A DNA stretch of 64,000 nucleotides. Origin: Streptomyces sp. CB02261. GTDB taxonomy: Bacteria; Actinomycetota; Actinomycetes; Streptomycetales; Streptomycetaceae. The stretch is taken from NCBI RefSeq assembly GCF_001905665.1, contig NZ_LIVX01000003.1:629478-693477 (forward strand), written 5' to 3'. Shown here in pieces: positions 9,412 to 17,422 of this stretch; the first letter of the stretch is position 1, and the number at the start of each line of letters is the position of its first letter. The position numbers and the translations under genes are program-made. Below the pieces are notes generated by a model. The model searched no databases, had not been told where the DNA came from, and was given only the letters and a program-made list of their open reading frames with translations.

Positions 9412-10872
9412 ATGGGGGCGGACCAGATCAGACGGTGGGAGTCGGGCGCGCTCGCGCACGCCGTCACCGATCCCTTCGGCCAGGGCCCGCTGCCCTGGCT
9501 GCGCGGGTCCGAGAACTACTTCGACGACACCGGCCAGGTGGTCCCCTGGTACGCGGACGAGATCCTGGCCCGGGGCGGCCGCGGCGGCCCGCGCACGGCC
9601 GACGACGTCCGGCGCCAGATCAAGGGGTTCGCGTCCGACGGGGCCGTGGCGCCGGGCGAGTCGATCGACTTCCACGTCACGGTGGACCCGCCGCAGCAGT
9701 TCTCGGTCGACATCTACCGGATCGGCCACTACGGCGGCGACGGCGCCGCGAAGATCACCACCAGCCCGCGTCTCGCCGGGATCGTCCAGCCGCCGCCGCT
9801 GACCGCCGACCGTACGGTCTCCTGCCACCACTGGTGGCAGTCGTGGCGGCTCCAGGTCCCCGCGTACTGGTCGATCGGGGCGTACGTCGCCGTCCTCACC
9901 ACCGTCGACGGCTACCGCTCGCACATCCCGTTCACGGTCCGCGACGACCACCCGGCCGATCTGCTCCTCGTCCTGCCGGACGTGACCTGGCAGGCGTACA
10001 ACCTCTATCCGGAGGACGGCCGCACCGGCGCCAGCCTCTACCACGCCTGGGACGAGGACGGCCGGCTGCTCGGGGAGGAGGAGGCGGCCGTCACCGTCTC
10101 CTTCGACCGTCCCTACGCGGGCGCGGGCCTGCCGCTCCATGTGGGGCACGCGTACGACTTCATCCGCTGGGCCGAGCGCTACGGCTACGACCTGGCGTAC
10201 GCGGAGACCCGTGACCTGCACGCGGGCCGGGTCGACCCGACCCGCTACCGGGGCCTGGTCTTCCCCGGGCACGACGAGTACTGGTCGGCGCCGATGCGCA
10301 GGACCGTCGAACTCGCCCGCGACCAGGGCACGTCGCTGGTCTTCCTCTCCGCCAACACCATGTACTGGCAGGTGGAGCTGGGCCCTTCGCCGTCCGGCGT
10401 GCCGGACCGGCTCCTCACCTGCCGCAAGCGGCGCGGGCCCGGCCGCCCGGCGCTCTGGCGCGAGGTCGACCGGCCCGAGCAGCAGCTCCTCGGTATCCAG
10501 TACGCGGGCCGGGTGCCCGAGCCGCACCCGCTGGTCGTGCGGAACGCCGAGCACTGGCTCTGGGAGGCCACCGGGGCCGGTGACGGCGACGAGCTGCCCG
10601 GCCTGGTGGCGGGCGAGGCCGACCGCTACTTCCCGCGCACGGCGCTCCCGGAGCACGAGGGCCGCATCCTGCTCGCCCACTCGCCCTACCGGGACGGTGA
10701 CGGGGCGCTGCGCCACCAGGAGACCTCGCTCTACCGGGCGCCCTCGGGGGCGTGGGTCTTCGCCTCGGGTACGTTCGCCTGGTCTCCGGCGCTGGACCGG
10801 CCGGGCCATGTCGACTCCAGGGTCCAGCGCGCCACCGCGAACCTTCTCGACCGGATCTGTAAGAGGGACTGA
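9412..10872 (+). CDS. N,N-dimethylformamidase large-subunit-like protein
   Basis: 486 aa. The sequence matches the family described by the C-terminal domain of the dimethylformamidase beta subunit: FHVTVDPPQQFSVDIYRIGHYGGDGA, then DVTWQAYNLYP, the glutamine-amidotransferase-like core LVFPGHDEYWSAPMRRTVE and SANTMYWQVE. In characterised DMFases this subunit holds an iron-bound catalytic site and hydrolyses dimethylformamide. No small subunit is visible here and no signal peptide, so the natural substrate is unknown. ATG 9412 follows a good GGGAGGGG site. It stands between the pseudo-protease and purC, 96 bp before purC, so co-transcription with purC is possible. Confidence 0.75.
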   Translation: MGADQIRRWESGALAHAVTDPFGQGPLPWLRGSENYFDDTGQVVPWYADEILARGGRGGPRTADDVRRQIKGFASDGAVAPGESIDFHVTVDPPQQFSVDIYRIGHYGGDGAAKITTSPRLAGIVQPPPLTADRTVSCHHWWQSWRLQVPAYWSIGAYVAVLTTVDGYRSHIPFTVRDDHPADLLLVLPDVTWQAYNLYPEDGRTGASLYHAWDEDGRLLGEEEAAVTVSFDRPYAGAGLPLHVGHAYDFIRWAERYGYDLAYAETRDLHAGRVDPTRYRGLVFPGHDEYWSAPMRRTVELARDQGTSLVFLSANTMYWQVELGPSPSGVPDRLLTCRKRRGPGRPALWREVDRPEQQLLGIQYAGRVPEPHPLVVRNAEHWLWEATGAGDGDELPGLVAGEADRYFPRTALPEHEGRILLAHSPYRDGDGALRHQETSLYRAPSGAWVFASGTFAWSPALDRPGHVDSRVQRATANLLDRICKRD

Positions 10873-10968
10873 CCGGGGCTGACCAGGACTGTCCGGGCCC
10901 GCCCGCTGCCGCCCGGCCCCGGTGCGAGAGAATCGAAGCGCTCCTGGATCAACCTACGCGGAGGAACC

Positions 10969-11877
10969 GTGTCCGGATTCGTAGAAAAGCCCGAACCTGT
11001 CCAGGTCCCGGGCCTCACCCATCTCCACACGGGCAAGGTGCGCGACCTGTACCGGAACGAGGCCGGTGACCTCGTGATGGTGGCGAGTGACCGCATCTCC
11101 GCGTACGACTGGGTCCTGCCCACCGAGATCCCCGACAAGGGCCGGGTCCTGACCCAGCTCTCCCTGTGGTGGTTCGACCGGCTCTCCGACCTGGTCCCGC
11201 ACCACGTGCTCTCGACCGACCTTCCGGCCGGCGCCCCCGCTGACTGGGCGGGCCGCACCCTGGTCTGCAAGTCGCTGAACATGGTCCCGGTCGAGTGCGT
11301 GGCCCGCGGCTACCTCACGGGCTCCGGCCTCGTCGAGTACGACGAGTCCCGTACGGTCTGCGGCCTCGCGCTGCCCGAGGGGCTGACCGACGGCTCCGAG
11401 CTGCCCGCCCCGATCTTCACCCCGGCCACCAAGGCCGCGGTCGGCGACCACGACGAGAACGTCTCGTACGAGGAGGTCGCCCGCCAGGTCGGCGCCGAGA
11501 CGGCCGCGCTGCTGCGCCAGACGACCCTCGCCGTCTACGGCAGGGCCCGTGACATCGCGCGCGACCGGGGGATCATCCTCGCCGACACCAAGTTCGAGTT
11601 CGGCTTCGACGGGGAGACGCTGGTCGTCGCCGACGAGGTCCTCACCCCGGACTCCTCGCGCTTCTGGCCGGCCGACCAGTGGGAGCCGGGCCGCGCCCAG
11701 CCCTCGTACGACAAGCAGTTCGTCCGGGACTGGCTGACCTCCCCGGCCTCCGGCTGGGACCGCAAGAGCGAGCAGCCTCCGCCGCCGCTCCCGCGGGAGA
11801 TCGTGGACGCCACGCGCGCCAAGTACCTGGAGGCGTACGAGCTGCTGACCGGCAAGACCTGGTCCGACAGCTTCTAG
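10969..11877 (+). CDS. purC: SAICAR synthetase
   Basis: Joins CAIR and aspartate with ATP to give SAICAR in purine synthesis. 302 aa, the length usual for this clade. Motifs: GKVRDLY near the start, DRISAYDWVLPTEIPDKG, the ATP/CAIR-site segment ECVARGYLTGSG, ILADTKFEFGFD, and DEVLTPDSSRFWP. GTG 10969 has the ribosome site GGAGGA 6 nt upstream. Cytoplasmic. A GAGAAT hexamer near 10927 could be its -10. It ends at a two-way hairpin shared with the convergent tRNA-Gly. Confidence 0.96.
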   Translation: MSGFVEKPEPVQVPGLTHLHTGKVRDLYRNEAGDLVMVASDRISAYDWVLPTEIPDKGRVLTQLSLWWFDRLSDLVPHHVLSTDLPAGAPADWAGRTLVCKSLNMVPVECVARGYLTGSGLVEYDESRTVCGLALPEGLTDGSELPAPIFTPATKAAVGDHDENVSYEEVARQVGAETAALLRQTTLAVYGRARDIARDRGIILADTKFEFGFDGETLVVADEVLTPDSSRFWPADQWEPGRAQPSYDKQFVRDWLTSPASGWDRKSEQPPPPLPREIVDATRAKYLEAYELLTGKTWSDSF

Positions 11878-11901
11878 GGGCCCCGCCCCCGGGGCACGAG
11901 A

Positions 11902-11930
11902 AAGCCCCCGGTCTATTCGACCGGGGGCTT
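11902..11930. terminator. Bidirectional terminator between purC and tRNA-Gly
   Basis: Perfect 12-bp stem (11902-11913 with 11919-11930), 5-nt loop, with A residues before and T residues after. Confidence 0.85.
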
Positions 11931-11935
11931 CTTCG

Positions 11936-12011
11936 TGGAGCGGACGACGAGATTCGAACTCGCGACCCTCACCTTGGCAAGGTGATGCTCTACCAACTGA
12001 GCCACGTCCGC
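11936..12011 (-). tRNA. tRNA-Gly (anticodon GCC), copy 1
   Basis: Complete cloverleaf; acceptor GCGGACG pairs with CGTCCGC; anticodon loop CTTGCCAAG; CCA encoded. The mature sequence is identical to the copy at 16065-16137. The response regulator gene ends 23 bp upstream of its 5' end. Confidence 0.95.
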
Positions 12012-12033
12012 ATGCGCCGTAGCGCGGAGCCAA

Positions 12034-12648
12034 CTATACCCAACCTTTCGCCTGCGCGAGACGTACCGCCGTGTGACGGTTCTCGGCACCGAGCTTCGTG
12101 GCGGCCGACGAGAGGTAGTTCCGGACGGTTCCGGGGGAGAGCGAGGCGCGCCGGGCGATCTCCGCGACGGGTGCCCCGTCGGCGGAGAGTTCGAGGACCT
12201 CGGCCTCCCTCGCGGTCAGCGGCGAGTCCCCGGCGGCGATGGCGTCGGACGCCAACTCCGGGTCCACGTACCGGTTTCCGGCGTGCACGGTACGGATGAT
12301 CTCGGCGAGCCGCTGGGCGCTGACGGTCTTCGGGACGAAGCCCCGGACGCCGGCGGAGAGGGCCCGCTTGAGGTGCCCCGGACGGCCGTGACCGGTCACG
12401 ATCATGGTGCGGCAGCCGGGGAGTTCGTCCCGCAGGACCGTGGCGACCGTCACACCGTCCGCGCCCGGCATCTGCAGATCGAGCACCGCGACGTCGGGTC
12501 GGTGGGCCCGGGCCATGGCGAGCGCCTCGGGCCCCGTGGCGGCCTCGGCGACGACGACGAGGTCGTCCTCGAGACCGAGCAGCGCGGCGAGCGCGCCACG
12601 GATCAGATGCTCGTCGTCGGCGAGCAGCACGCGCACGGGAACGGTCAC
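12034..12648 (-). CDS. NarL/DesR-type response regulator
   Basis: 204 aa. The receiver domain has the acidic pair D11-D12, the phospho-acceptor D57 in VAVLDLQMP and the conserved lysine in GFVPKT. The C-terminal LuxR-type HTH reads LTAREAEVLELSADGAPVAEIARRASLSPGTVRNYLSSAATKL. It pairs with the histidine kinase 109 bp upstream and, by gene order, probably controls the ABC transporter at the head of the cluster, as in DesKR- and LiaRS-like systems. A TGTGTCA/TGACACA inverted repeat upstream of the transporter (15948-15976) is a candidate target. ATG 12648 is preceded by GAGGTG. Gene end abuts tRNA-Gly. Confidence 0.9.
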   Translation of the reverse strand: MTVPVRVLLADDEHLIRGALAALLGLEDDLVVVAEAATGPEALAMARAHRPDVAVLDLQMPGADGVTVATVLRDELPGCRTMIVTGHGRPGHLKRALSAGVRGFVPKTVSAQRLAEIIRTVHAGNRYVDPELASDAIAAGDSPLTAREAEVLELSADGAPVAEIARRASLSPGTVRNYLSSAATKLGAENRHTAVRLAQAKGWV

Positions 12649-12661
12649 CGGGACACCTCAC

Positions 12662-12757
12662 GACGGATACGAGTACGGGTACGGGTACGGGTACGAATAC
12701 GAGCACGGACAGGGATACGGGCACGGGCACGGGCACGGGCACGGGTACGGATTCCGG
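12662..12757. repeat. Degenerate hexamer repeat between kinase and regulator genes
   Basis: About 15 units of the form acgggt/acgggc fill the gap between the kinase stop (12758) and the regulator start (12648). It lies in the untranslated spacer of the presumed operon. Confidence 0.85.
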
Positions 12758-14017
12758 TCACGGGGCCACCTCGGCACGGGTACGCGTACGGTCACCGGAG
12801 ACGGGGACCCGGGCCGTCACGCGGAACGTACCGCCCTCGCCCGGCCCGGCCTCCAAGGTCCCGCCGACGGCCGCCAGCCGCTCCCGGAGCCCCGCGAGCC
12901 CCGACCCGGCCCCGGGCCCCGACCGCGCCCGGCCGCCCGGCGCGGGGGCGCCCGTCTTCCCCGCCACCCCGTCGTTCTCCACGGTCAGCAGCACCGCGCC
13001 GGCCTCCTCGCGTACGGCGATCGCGCAGTGCCGCGCGTCCCCGTGTCTCAGGACGTTCGTCGTGGTCTCCCGGACCACCCATCCGAGCGCCGCCTGCACC
13101 GCGTCGGGCAGGACGAGCCCGGGGATGTCGACGGCGCAGTCGATCCCGGCGGCGTCGAGGACACCCCGGGCGCCCTCCAGCTCCACCCGCAGGTCCGCCT
13201 CGCGGTAGCCGCGCACGACGTCCCGCACCTCGCGCTGGGACTCCTGGGCGATGCGCTGCACCTCGATCATCTGGTCGACGGCCTCGGGGCGTTCACGCCG
13301 GGCGAGCTGGACGGCGAGCTCGCTCTTGAGGGCGATCACGGACAGGTTCCGGCCGAGGATGTCGTGCAGGTCCCGCCCGAAACGCAGCCGCTCCTCGGCG
13401 ACCGCGAGCCGGGCCTGCACGTCACGCGCCTCGCGCAGCTCGAAGAGGACCCGGAGCACCCAGAGGGAGAGCCGGATCGTGACGGCGAGCCAGCCGGTGG
13501 TGAGGCAGACCGTCAGCACGGTGGCGAGGGTGTGTCCGGCGTCCCGGCCGGTGAGCGGCACGGCGGCCAGGAGCACCGCGCCCAGGAGGGCCTGGTGCAG
13601 GACGACGGTCCGGACGGGGAAGAGCAGGCAGTGCGCGGTGAAGAAGGGGACGAGAGCCCCTCCGAGCATTCCTGGCAGCAGCCCGGTCAGGTCGGCGGTG
13701 GCCGCCTCGGCGAGGACGGCTCCCGTGGTGGCTGTCGCGGCCGCGGCGGCGGGCAGGACCTCTCGGGGGCCGAGCGCGGTCCCGGGCCGCAGGTAGACGT
13801 CCATCGCGCGGCGGAGGAAGCGGTGGCAGAGGATGCCGTTGGCGAGGTTGAGCAGCGGGGCGACGACGACGAGGAGGAGCGGGGCCTCGTGCCGGACCGG
13901 CCGGGTCAGGAGGAGAAGCGCGAGGGCGAACACGGCGCCCCACATGAGCAGGTACGCGGTGACGCGTGTGTAGACGTCCACCTTGGCGAGCCCGCTCCGG
14001 CCGCTCCAGCTCTTCAC
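12758..14017 (-). CDS. DesK-type sensor histidine kinase (HisKA_3)
   Basis: 419 aa. About six hydrophobic segments fill residues 20-195. The dimerisation box LRFGRDLHDILGRNLSVI carries the phospho-acceptor His (about H218). The ATP-binding domain shows the N-box ETTTNVLRHG, the G1 region VENDG, and GSGLAGLRERLAAVGGTL. I chose GTG 14017, which has GGAGG about 9 nt upstream; an in-frame GTG at 14047 would add ten residues. It signals to the response regulator just downstream. The membrane-embedded sensor without a large external loop suggests detection of membrane or lipid stress, which is inference. The spacer before it is a minisatellite. Confidence 0.88.
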   Translation of the reverse strand: MKSWSGRSGLAKVDVYTRVTAYLLMWGAVFALALLLLTRPVRHEAPLLLVVVAPLLNLANGILCHRFLRRAMDVYLRPGTALGPREVLPAAAAATATTGAVLAEAATADLTGLLPGMLGGALVPFFTAHCLLFPVRTVVLHQALLGAVLLAAVPLTGRDAGHTLATVLTVCLTTGWLAVTIRLSLWVLRVLFELREARDVQARLAVAEERLRFGRDLHDILGRNLSVIALKSELAVQLARRERPEAVDQMIEVQRIAQESQREVRDVVRGYREADLRVELEGARGVLDAAGIDCAVDIPGLVLPDAVQAALGWVVRETTTNVLRHGDARHCAIAVREEAGAVLLTVENDGVAGKTGAPAPGGRARSGPGAGSGLAGLRERLAAVGGTLEAGPGEGGTFRVTARVPVSGDRTRTRAEVAP

Positions 14018-14047
14018 GACGGGGGTCCTCCAGGTCTCTCGGCGCAC

Positions 14048-14184
14048 GCTCTCACTCCGTACCGGCTGTCACTTCGCACCGGCTCTCACTCCGTACCGGC
14101 TCTCACTCCGTACCGGCTCTCACTCTGTACCGGCCGTCACTCCGTACCGGCTGCACTCCGCACCGCGGCCCCCACTCCGCACCG
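14048..14184. repeat. 17-bp minisatellite between permease and kinase genes
   Basis: About eight head-to-tail copies of gctctcactccgtaccg with point changes; the last two units are 16 and 19 bp. It lies between the permease stop (14189) and the kinase start and would be transcribed in the operon. Confidence 0.9.
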
Positions 14185-14188
14185 GCTC

Positions 14189-14968
14189 TCACCGTCGGGG
14201 CTCCCAGCGGAACCACCGCTGGACAGCAAACACCGAGAGCACGATCCAGGCCACCGTGGTCAGGGCGGCGCCCACCAGCTCCCGCGGCTCCACGCCGCCG
14301 GTCCAGCCGGCCCGTACGAGGGTCATCACGCCGGTCAGCGGGAGCAGCTCGCACAGCGAGGCGATCCGGTCGGGGAGGAGGGAGAGGGGGACGAAGAGTC
14401 CGGAGCCGACGATCGAGACCAGGAGCAGGGGCAGCGTCGTGAGCTGGGCGCTTTCGACGGTGCGGGTGACGGCCGAGGTGGCGGCCGCGACGGCGGTGAG
14501 CAGGACGACGCCGAGGACGGTGCCGGCGAGGAGCAGGACGGGCCGGGCGGGTGCGGACACGCCGAGGACGGCGATGCCGCCGGCGGTCATGAGGCCGCAC
14601 TGCGCGAGGGCGAGCACGGCGGCCGGCAGGGCGATCCCGGTGAGGATCTCGATGTCGGTGACCTCTCCGGTCCGCAGCCGCTTGAGGACGAGCGCCTCGC
14701 GCCGGGCGACGAACGCGGAGACGAGGTTGGCGTGCACGACCATGAGGAGGGCCATGCCGATGCCGCCGATCACGGCGGCCTCCGCGACGGTCGTGCCCGC
14801 CTTGCCGAGGTCGGCGTTCTGGAGGGAGCCGCGGATGCCGCCCACCATGAGGACGGGGACGAAGACGGCGACGAAGAGCGCCGTGCGGTTGCGGACGAGC
14901 AGGGTCAGTTCGGCGCGTCCGAGCGCCGTGAGCCGCGTACGGGCGGGGAAGTGGGTGAGCGAGCTCAT
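14189..14968 (-). CDS. ABC-2 type transporter permease
   Basis: 259 aa with about six membrane helices and the ABC-2 layout of drug and lipid exporters. The N-terminus is amphipathic (ALGRAELTLLVRNRTALFVAVFVPVLM). ATG 14968 overlaps the ATPase stop codon by four bases (ATGA), so the two are translationally coupled and must form one exporter. Substrate unknown. GGAGG lies about 8 nt upstream of the start. Confidence 0.9.
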   Translation of the reverse strand: MSSLTHFPARTRLTALGRAELTLLVRNRTALFVAVFVPVLMVGGIRGSLQNADLGKAGTTVAEAAVIGGIGMALLMVVHANLVSAFVARREALVLKRLRTGEVTDIEILTGIALPAAVLALAQCGLMTAGGIAVLGVSAPARPVLLLAGTVLGVVLLTAVAAATSAVTRTVESAQLTTLPLLLVSIVGSGLFVPLSLLPDRIASLCELLPLTGVMTLVRAGWTGGVEPRELVGAALTTVAWIVLSVFAVQRWFRWEPRR

Positions 14969-15906
14969 CGGACGGCCTCCGGTTCCGGCGTGTGGGTCCG
15001 CGTCGGCTCCGTGGCCCGGGACGCGATGTCGAGGAAGGCCTCTTCGAGGGAGGCGGACCGGGCGTCGAGCCCGTCGAGCCGTACGTCGTGGTCCCGGGCC
15101 CAGCCGAGGAGCGCGGTGAGGTCGTCCTGGAGGGAGGCGGTACGGATCTCCACCCGCCCGCCGTCCTCGGCGGCCCGCAGGTGGAGCGGGAGGCGCCCGG
15201 CCGGGACGCCGTCGGGGAGGGTGAAGCGGATGCGGGCGGGGCGGGCGGCGGTGACCTCGGCGGGGGTGCCGGAGAGGACGATCCGGCCGGCGTGCATGAT
15301 CGCGAGCCGGTCGGCGAGGGTCTCGGCCTCCTCCAGGTAGTGGGTGGTGAGGAGGACGGTGGTGCCGCCGTCGCGGAGTGCCCGGACGAGGTCCCAGGTG
15401 TCGCGGCGACCCTCGGCGTCGAGGCCCGTGGTGGGTTCGTCGAGGAAGAGGACCTCGGGGCGGCCGAGGAGGGCGAGCGCGAGGTCGAGCCGGCGCCGTT
15501 CGCCGCCGGACAGCTGCTTGACCCGGACCTTCTCGCGGCCGGTGAGCCCGGTGGCGGCGAGGGCCTCCGCGATGGGCCGGGCGTTGCTGGTGCACCCCGC
15601 CCACATCCGTACGGTCTCGGCCACCGTCAGGTCGCTGGGGAAGCCGCCCTCCTGGAGCATCACCCCGATGCGGGGGCGGACGGCGGCCCGCTCGCGGTAC
15701 GGGTCGTGGCCGAGGACGCGGGCGGTTCCGGCGCTCGGGGCGGCGAGGCCCTCCAGGAGCTCGACGGTGGAGGTCTTGCCGGCGCCGTTGGTGCCGAGGA
15801 GGGCGAAGATCTCGCCCCGGGGGACGGTGAAGGAGATGCCGCGCACGGCCTCGAAGCCGCCGGCGTAGCCGCGGCGCAGGCCTTCCGCTTCGATCGCGTT
15901 GGTCAT
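14965..15906 (-). CDS. ABC transporter ATP-binding protein
   Basis: 313 aa. Walker A LLGTNGAGKTSTVE, Q-loop VMLQEGG, signature LSGGERRRLDLALAL, Walker B VLFLDEPTTGLD and H-loop TTHYLEEAE are all intact. About 70 extra C-terminal residues are usual for the CcmA/DrrA group that pairs with ABC-2 permeases. First gene of a four-gene leftward cluster (ATPase, permease, kinase, regulator). ATG 15906 is preceded by GGAAG. Its upstream region carries the 15948-15976 inverted repeat. Confidence 0.93.
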   Translation of the reverse strand: MTNAIEAEGLRRGYAGGFEAVRGISFTVPRGEIFALLGTNGAGKTSTVELLEGLAAPSAGTARVLGHDPYRERAAVRPRIGVMLQEGGFPSDLTVAETVRMWAGCTSNARPIAEALAATGLTGREKVRVKQLSGGERRRLDLALALLGRPEVLFLDEPTTGLDAEGRRDTWDLVRALRDGGTTVLLTTHYLEEAETLADRLAIMHAGRIVLSGTPAEVTAARPARIRFTLPDGVPAGRLPLHLRAAEDGGRVEIRTASLQDDLTALLGWARDHDVRLDGLDARSASLEEAFLDIASRATEPTRTHTPEPEAVR

Positions 15907-15947
15907 GCGTCCAGGCTTCCGGCGGGAGGGGCCGTCCGGCAGTGCGC

Positions 15948-15976
15948 TGTGTCATCGCGGCTTCTGACACATGTCA
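15948..15976. promoter_or_regulatory. Candidate operator: TGTGTCA-N10-TGACACA plus a third half-site
   Basis: TGTGTCA (15948-15954) and TGACACA (15965-15971) form a perfect inverted repeat. The second arm also forms TGACA-CA-TGTCA (15965-15976). It lies 42-70 bp upstream of the ATPase start, a plausible site for the cognate response regulator. The link to that protein is inference. Confidence 0.45.
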
Positions 15977-16023
15977 TGGGCGGGGAGGCCCACACGGGCG
16001 ATGAGGCCGGCGTCGGACACGGC

Positions 16024-16055
16024 GAAGGCCCCGGTTCGTGAGAACCGGGGCCTTC
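16024..16055. terminator. Terminator hairpin after the tRNA-Gly pair
   Basis: Perfect 14-bp stem (16024-16037 with 16042-16055) and GTGA loop, just downstream (leftward) of tRNA-Gly(GCC) copy 2. Confidence 0.8.
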
Positions 16056-16064
16056 GACTTCCTG

Positions 16065-16137
16065 AGCGGACGACGAGATTCGAACTCGCGACCCTCACCT
16101 TGGCAAGGTGATGCTCTACCAACTGAGCCACGTCCGC
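16065..16137 (-). tRNA. tRNA-Gly (anticodon GCC), copy 2
   Basis: Same mature sequence as copy 1 at 11936-12011, but CCA is not encoded. Probably co-transcribed with the tRNA-Gly(TCC) 81 bp upstream. Confidence 0.95.
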
Positions 16138-16218
16138 ATTGCTGCCGCTCGGCTTTCACCGGGCGGTGCGAGCACCACTCTACCTGATGCACCGGAGTGC
16201 TTCGGTCGAGCGATGCAG

Positions 16219-16290
16219 AGCGGGTGACAGGAATTGCACACTGCGCCTTCCCCCTGGAAGGGGGATGTTCTACTACTGAACTACACCCGC
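16219..16290 (-). tRNA. tRNA-Gly (anticodon TCC)
   Basis: Acceptor GCGGGTG pairs with CACCCGC; anticodon stem TCCCC/GGGGA with loop CTTCCAG gives TCC. No encoded CCA. First gene of a two-tRNA leftward unit. Confidence 0.92.
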
Positions 16291-16339
16291 ACGCTGCGTG
16301 AGGTGGGGCTTTGCGGCCTCGCCCCTCGGCGTGTTCCAG

Positions 16340-16370
16340 ACTCTAGCGGATCATGGGGGGTGCAATGCAA
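16340..16370 (-). promoter_or_regulatory. Probable promoter of the tRNA-Gly unit
   Basis: On the minus strand TTGCAT (16370-16365), 19 bp, TAGAGT (16345-16340). The predicted start is about 40 nt before the tRNA-Gly(TCC) 5' end. Confidence 0.4.
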
Positions 16371-16468
16371 ATCGGTTCCCCCGGCCCGCGTCGTCCGGCC
16401 CGGCCGCGCCGCGCGGCCACGGCCGCGTCCGCCTCGTCGTACCGGCGCGGCCCGCTGGGCGGCCCGGC

Positions 16469-16810
16469 TCAGCTCGCCTCGCGGAAGGCCTCGTAGACCC
16501 GCTTCGGGATCCGGCCGCGAGCGGGCACCTCCATCTTGTTGGACTGCGCCCAGGCCCGGACCGCCGCCGGATCGGGGGCGAGGGAGGTGTGGGTGTACGT
16601 CTCCGCCGACGCGGCCCGGCCGCCCGCCGCCTTGGCCGGCAGCTTGCGTCCGGCGGCGAGGTACGGGGCGAGGGCCTTGCGGAGTTTCTTTGCATTGGCA
16701 GCATTCAGGTCGATCTCGTACATCTTCCCGTCAAGACCGAACGCGACCGTTTCAGCCGCTTCTCCGCCGTCCATGTCGTCGGAGAGAGTGACCACCACAC
16801 GCTGAGCCAC
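16469..16810 (-). CDS. lsr2: Lsr2-family nucleoid-associated protein
   Basis: 113 aa. The N-terminal dimerisation domain (RVVVTLSDDMDGGEAAETVAFGLDGKMYEIDL) and the C-terminal AT-hook-like domain (VRAWAQSNKMEVPARGRIPKRVYEAF, with the DNA-contacting RGRIP motif) are both present. Lsr2 binds AT-rich DNA and silences foreign and specialised-metabolism genes. Streptomyces has two paralogues; by position this is probably the second one (LsrL), from memory. GTG 16810 follows a clear AGGAAAGGA site; the frame stays open upstream without a better start. Its own upstream region is unusually AT-rich, which suggests autoregulation. Confidence 0.92.
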   Translation of the reverse strand: MAQRVVVTLSDDMDGGEAAETVAFGLDGKMYEIDLNAANAKKLRKALAPYLAAGRKLPAKAAGGRAASAETYTHTSLAPDPAAVRAWAQSNKMEVPARGRIPKRVYEAFREAS

Positions 16811-17176
16811 GGATATCGGTCCTTTCCTGCGGCCGACGCCGCGCAGGTGGCGCTTGTGACGCCTCTGACGTGCGGTGATGTCGGCCATGCGGCTGTTCCG
16901 GGACAATACTGCTTTCTTCTGGATTCCTTTGTACAGCGGCAGGTGTCGCATTGTGAAGCCCTGGCAATTGTTTCAGCGTGTCCCGGCGCAATGAGGTCCG
17001 CAATATTTCACTCGAATTTTGCGCGGGTGTGCTCGGGCGGGGGCGTGCGCGGTGTGTGCGGGTGGAGCGGCTCCGTGGCCTGGCATTTGTAGGATCCTTC
17101 AGATCTCTACCCGCGTAGAATTTGGAGGCAGGTACGCTGAGGGAACCGCCCACGCAACACACCACCGGGAGTGCCA
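16811..17176. promoter_or_regulatory. AT-rich divergent control region of lsr2 and purSQL
   Basis: 366 bp without a gene. The stretch about 16890-17030 is much richer in A+T than its surroundings (runs such as caatatttcactcgaattttgc near 17000). A likely purS -10, TACGCT, is at 17133-17138. AT-rich DNA is the known binding preference of Lsr2. Confidence 0.6.
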
Positions 17177-17422
17177 GTGGCACGCGTCGTAGTCGACGTC
17201 ATGCTCAAGCCGGAGATCCTCGACCCTCAGGGGCAGGCGGTGCAGCGTGCACTGCCCCGCCTGGGATTCGCCGGAATCGCCGACGTCCGCCAGGGGAAGC
17301 GCTTCGAGTTGGAGGTGGAGGGACCGGTCGACGAGGCCGCCCTCGCCCGCATCCATGAGATGGCCGAAACCTTCCTTGCCAACACCGTGATCGAAGACTT
17401 CATCGTGAAGGTGGAATCGTGA
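17177..17422 (+). CDS. purS: FGAM synthase subunit PurS
   Basis: 81 aa. Small structural subunit that bridges PurQ and PurL in the three-part formylglycinamidine ribonucleotide synthase. The family pattern is plain: [20 protein letters not shown], then RQGKRFEL and [15 protein letters not shown] 17177 is preferred because CGGGAG lies 5 nt before it and gives the usual VARVVVDV start; GTG 17171 would add two residues. Its TGA overlaps the GTG of purQ, so purS, purQ and purL are translationally linked. Confidence 0.95.
   Translation: MARVVVDVMLKPEILDPQGQAVQRALPRLGFAGIADVRQGKRFELEVEGPVDEAALARIHEMAETFLANTVIEDFIVKVES

Noticed and set aside
12404..15340. 978-codon + strand frame across the two-component and ABC genes
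   Set aside because: Crosses four well-supported minus-strand genes and both minisatellites; typical high-GC antisense frame.
11936..16290. tRNA-Gly genes as phage or ICE attachment sites
   Set aside because: No integrase, excisionase or truncated tRNA copy nearby; both copies are full length.
16811..16951. N-terminal extension of Lsr2 by 47 residues
   Set aside because: It would read through the AGGAAAGGA ribosome site and AT-rich leader; Lsr2 proteins start at the VAQRVVVTL-type segment.
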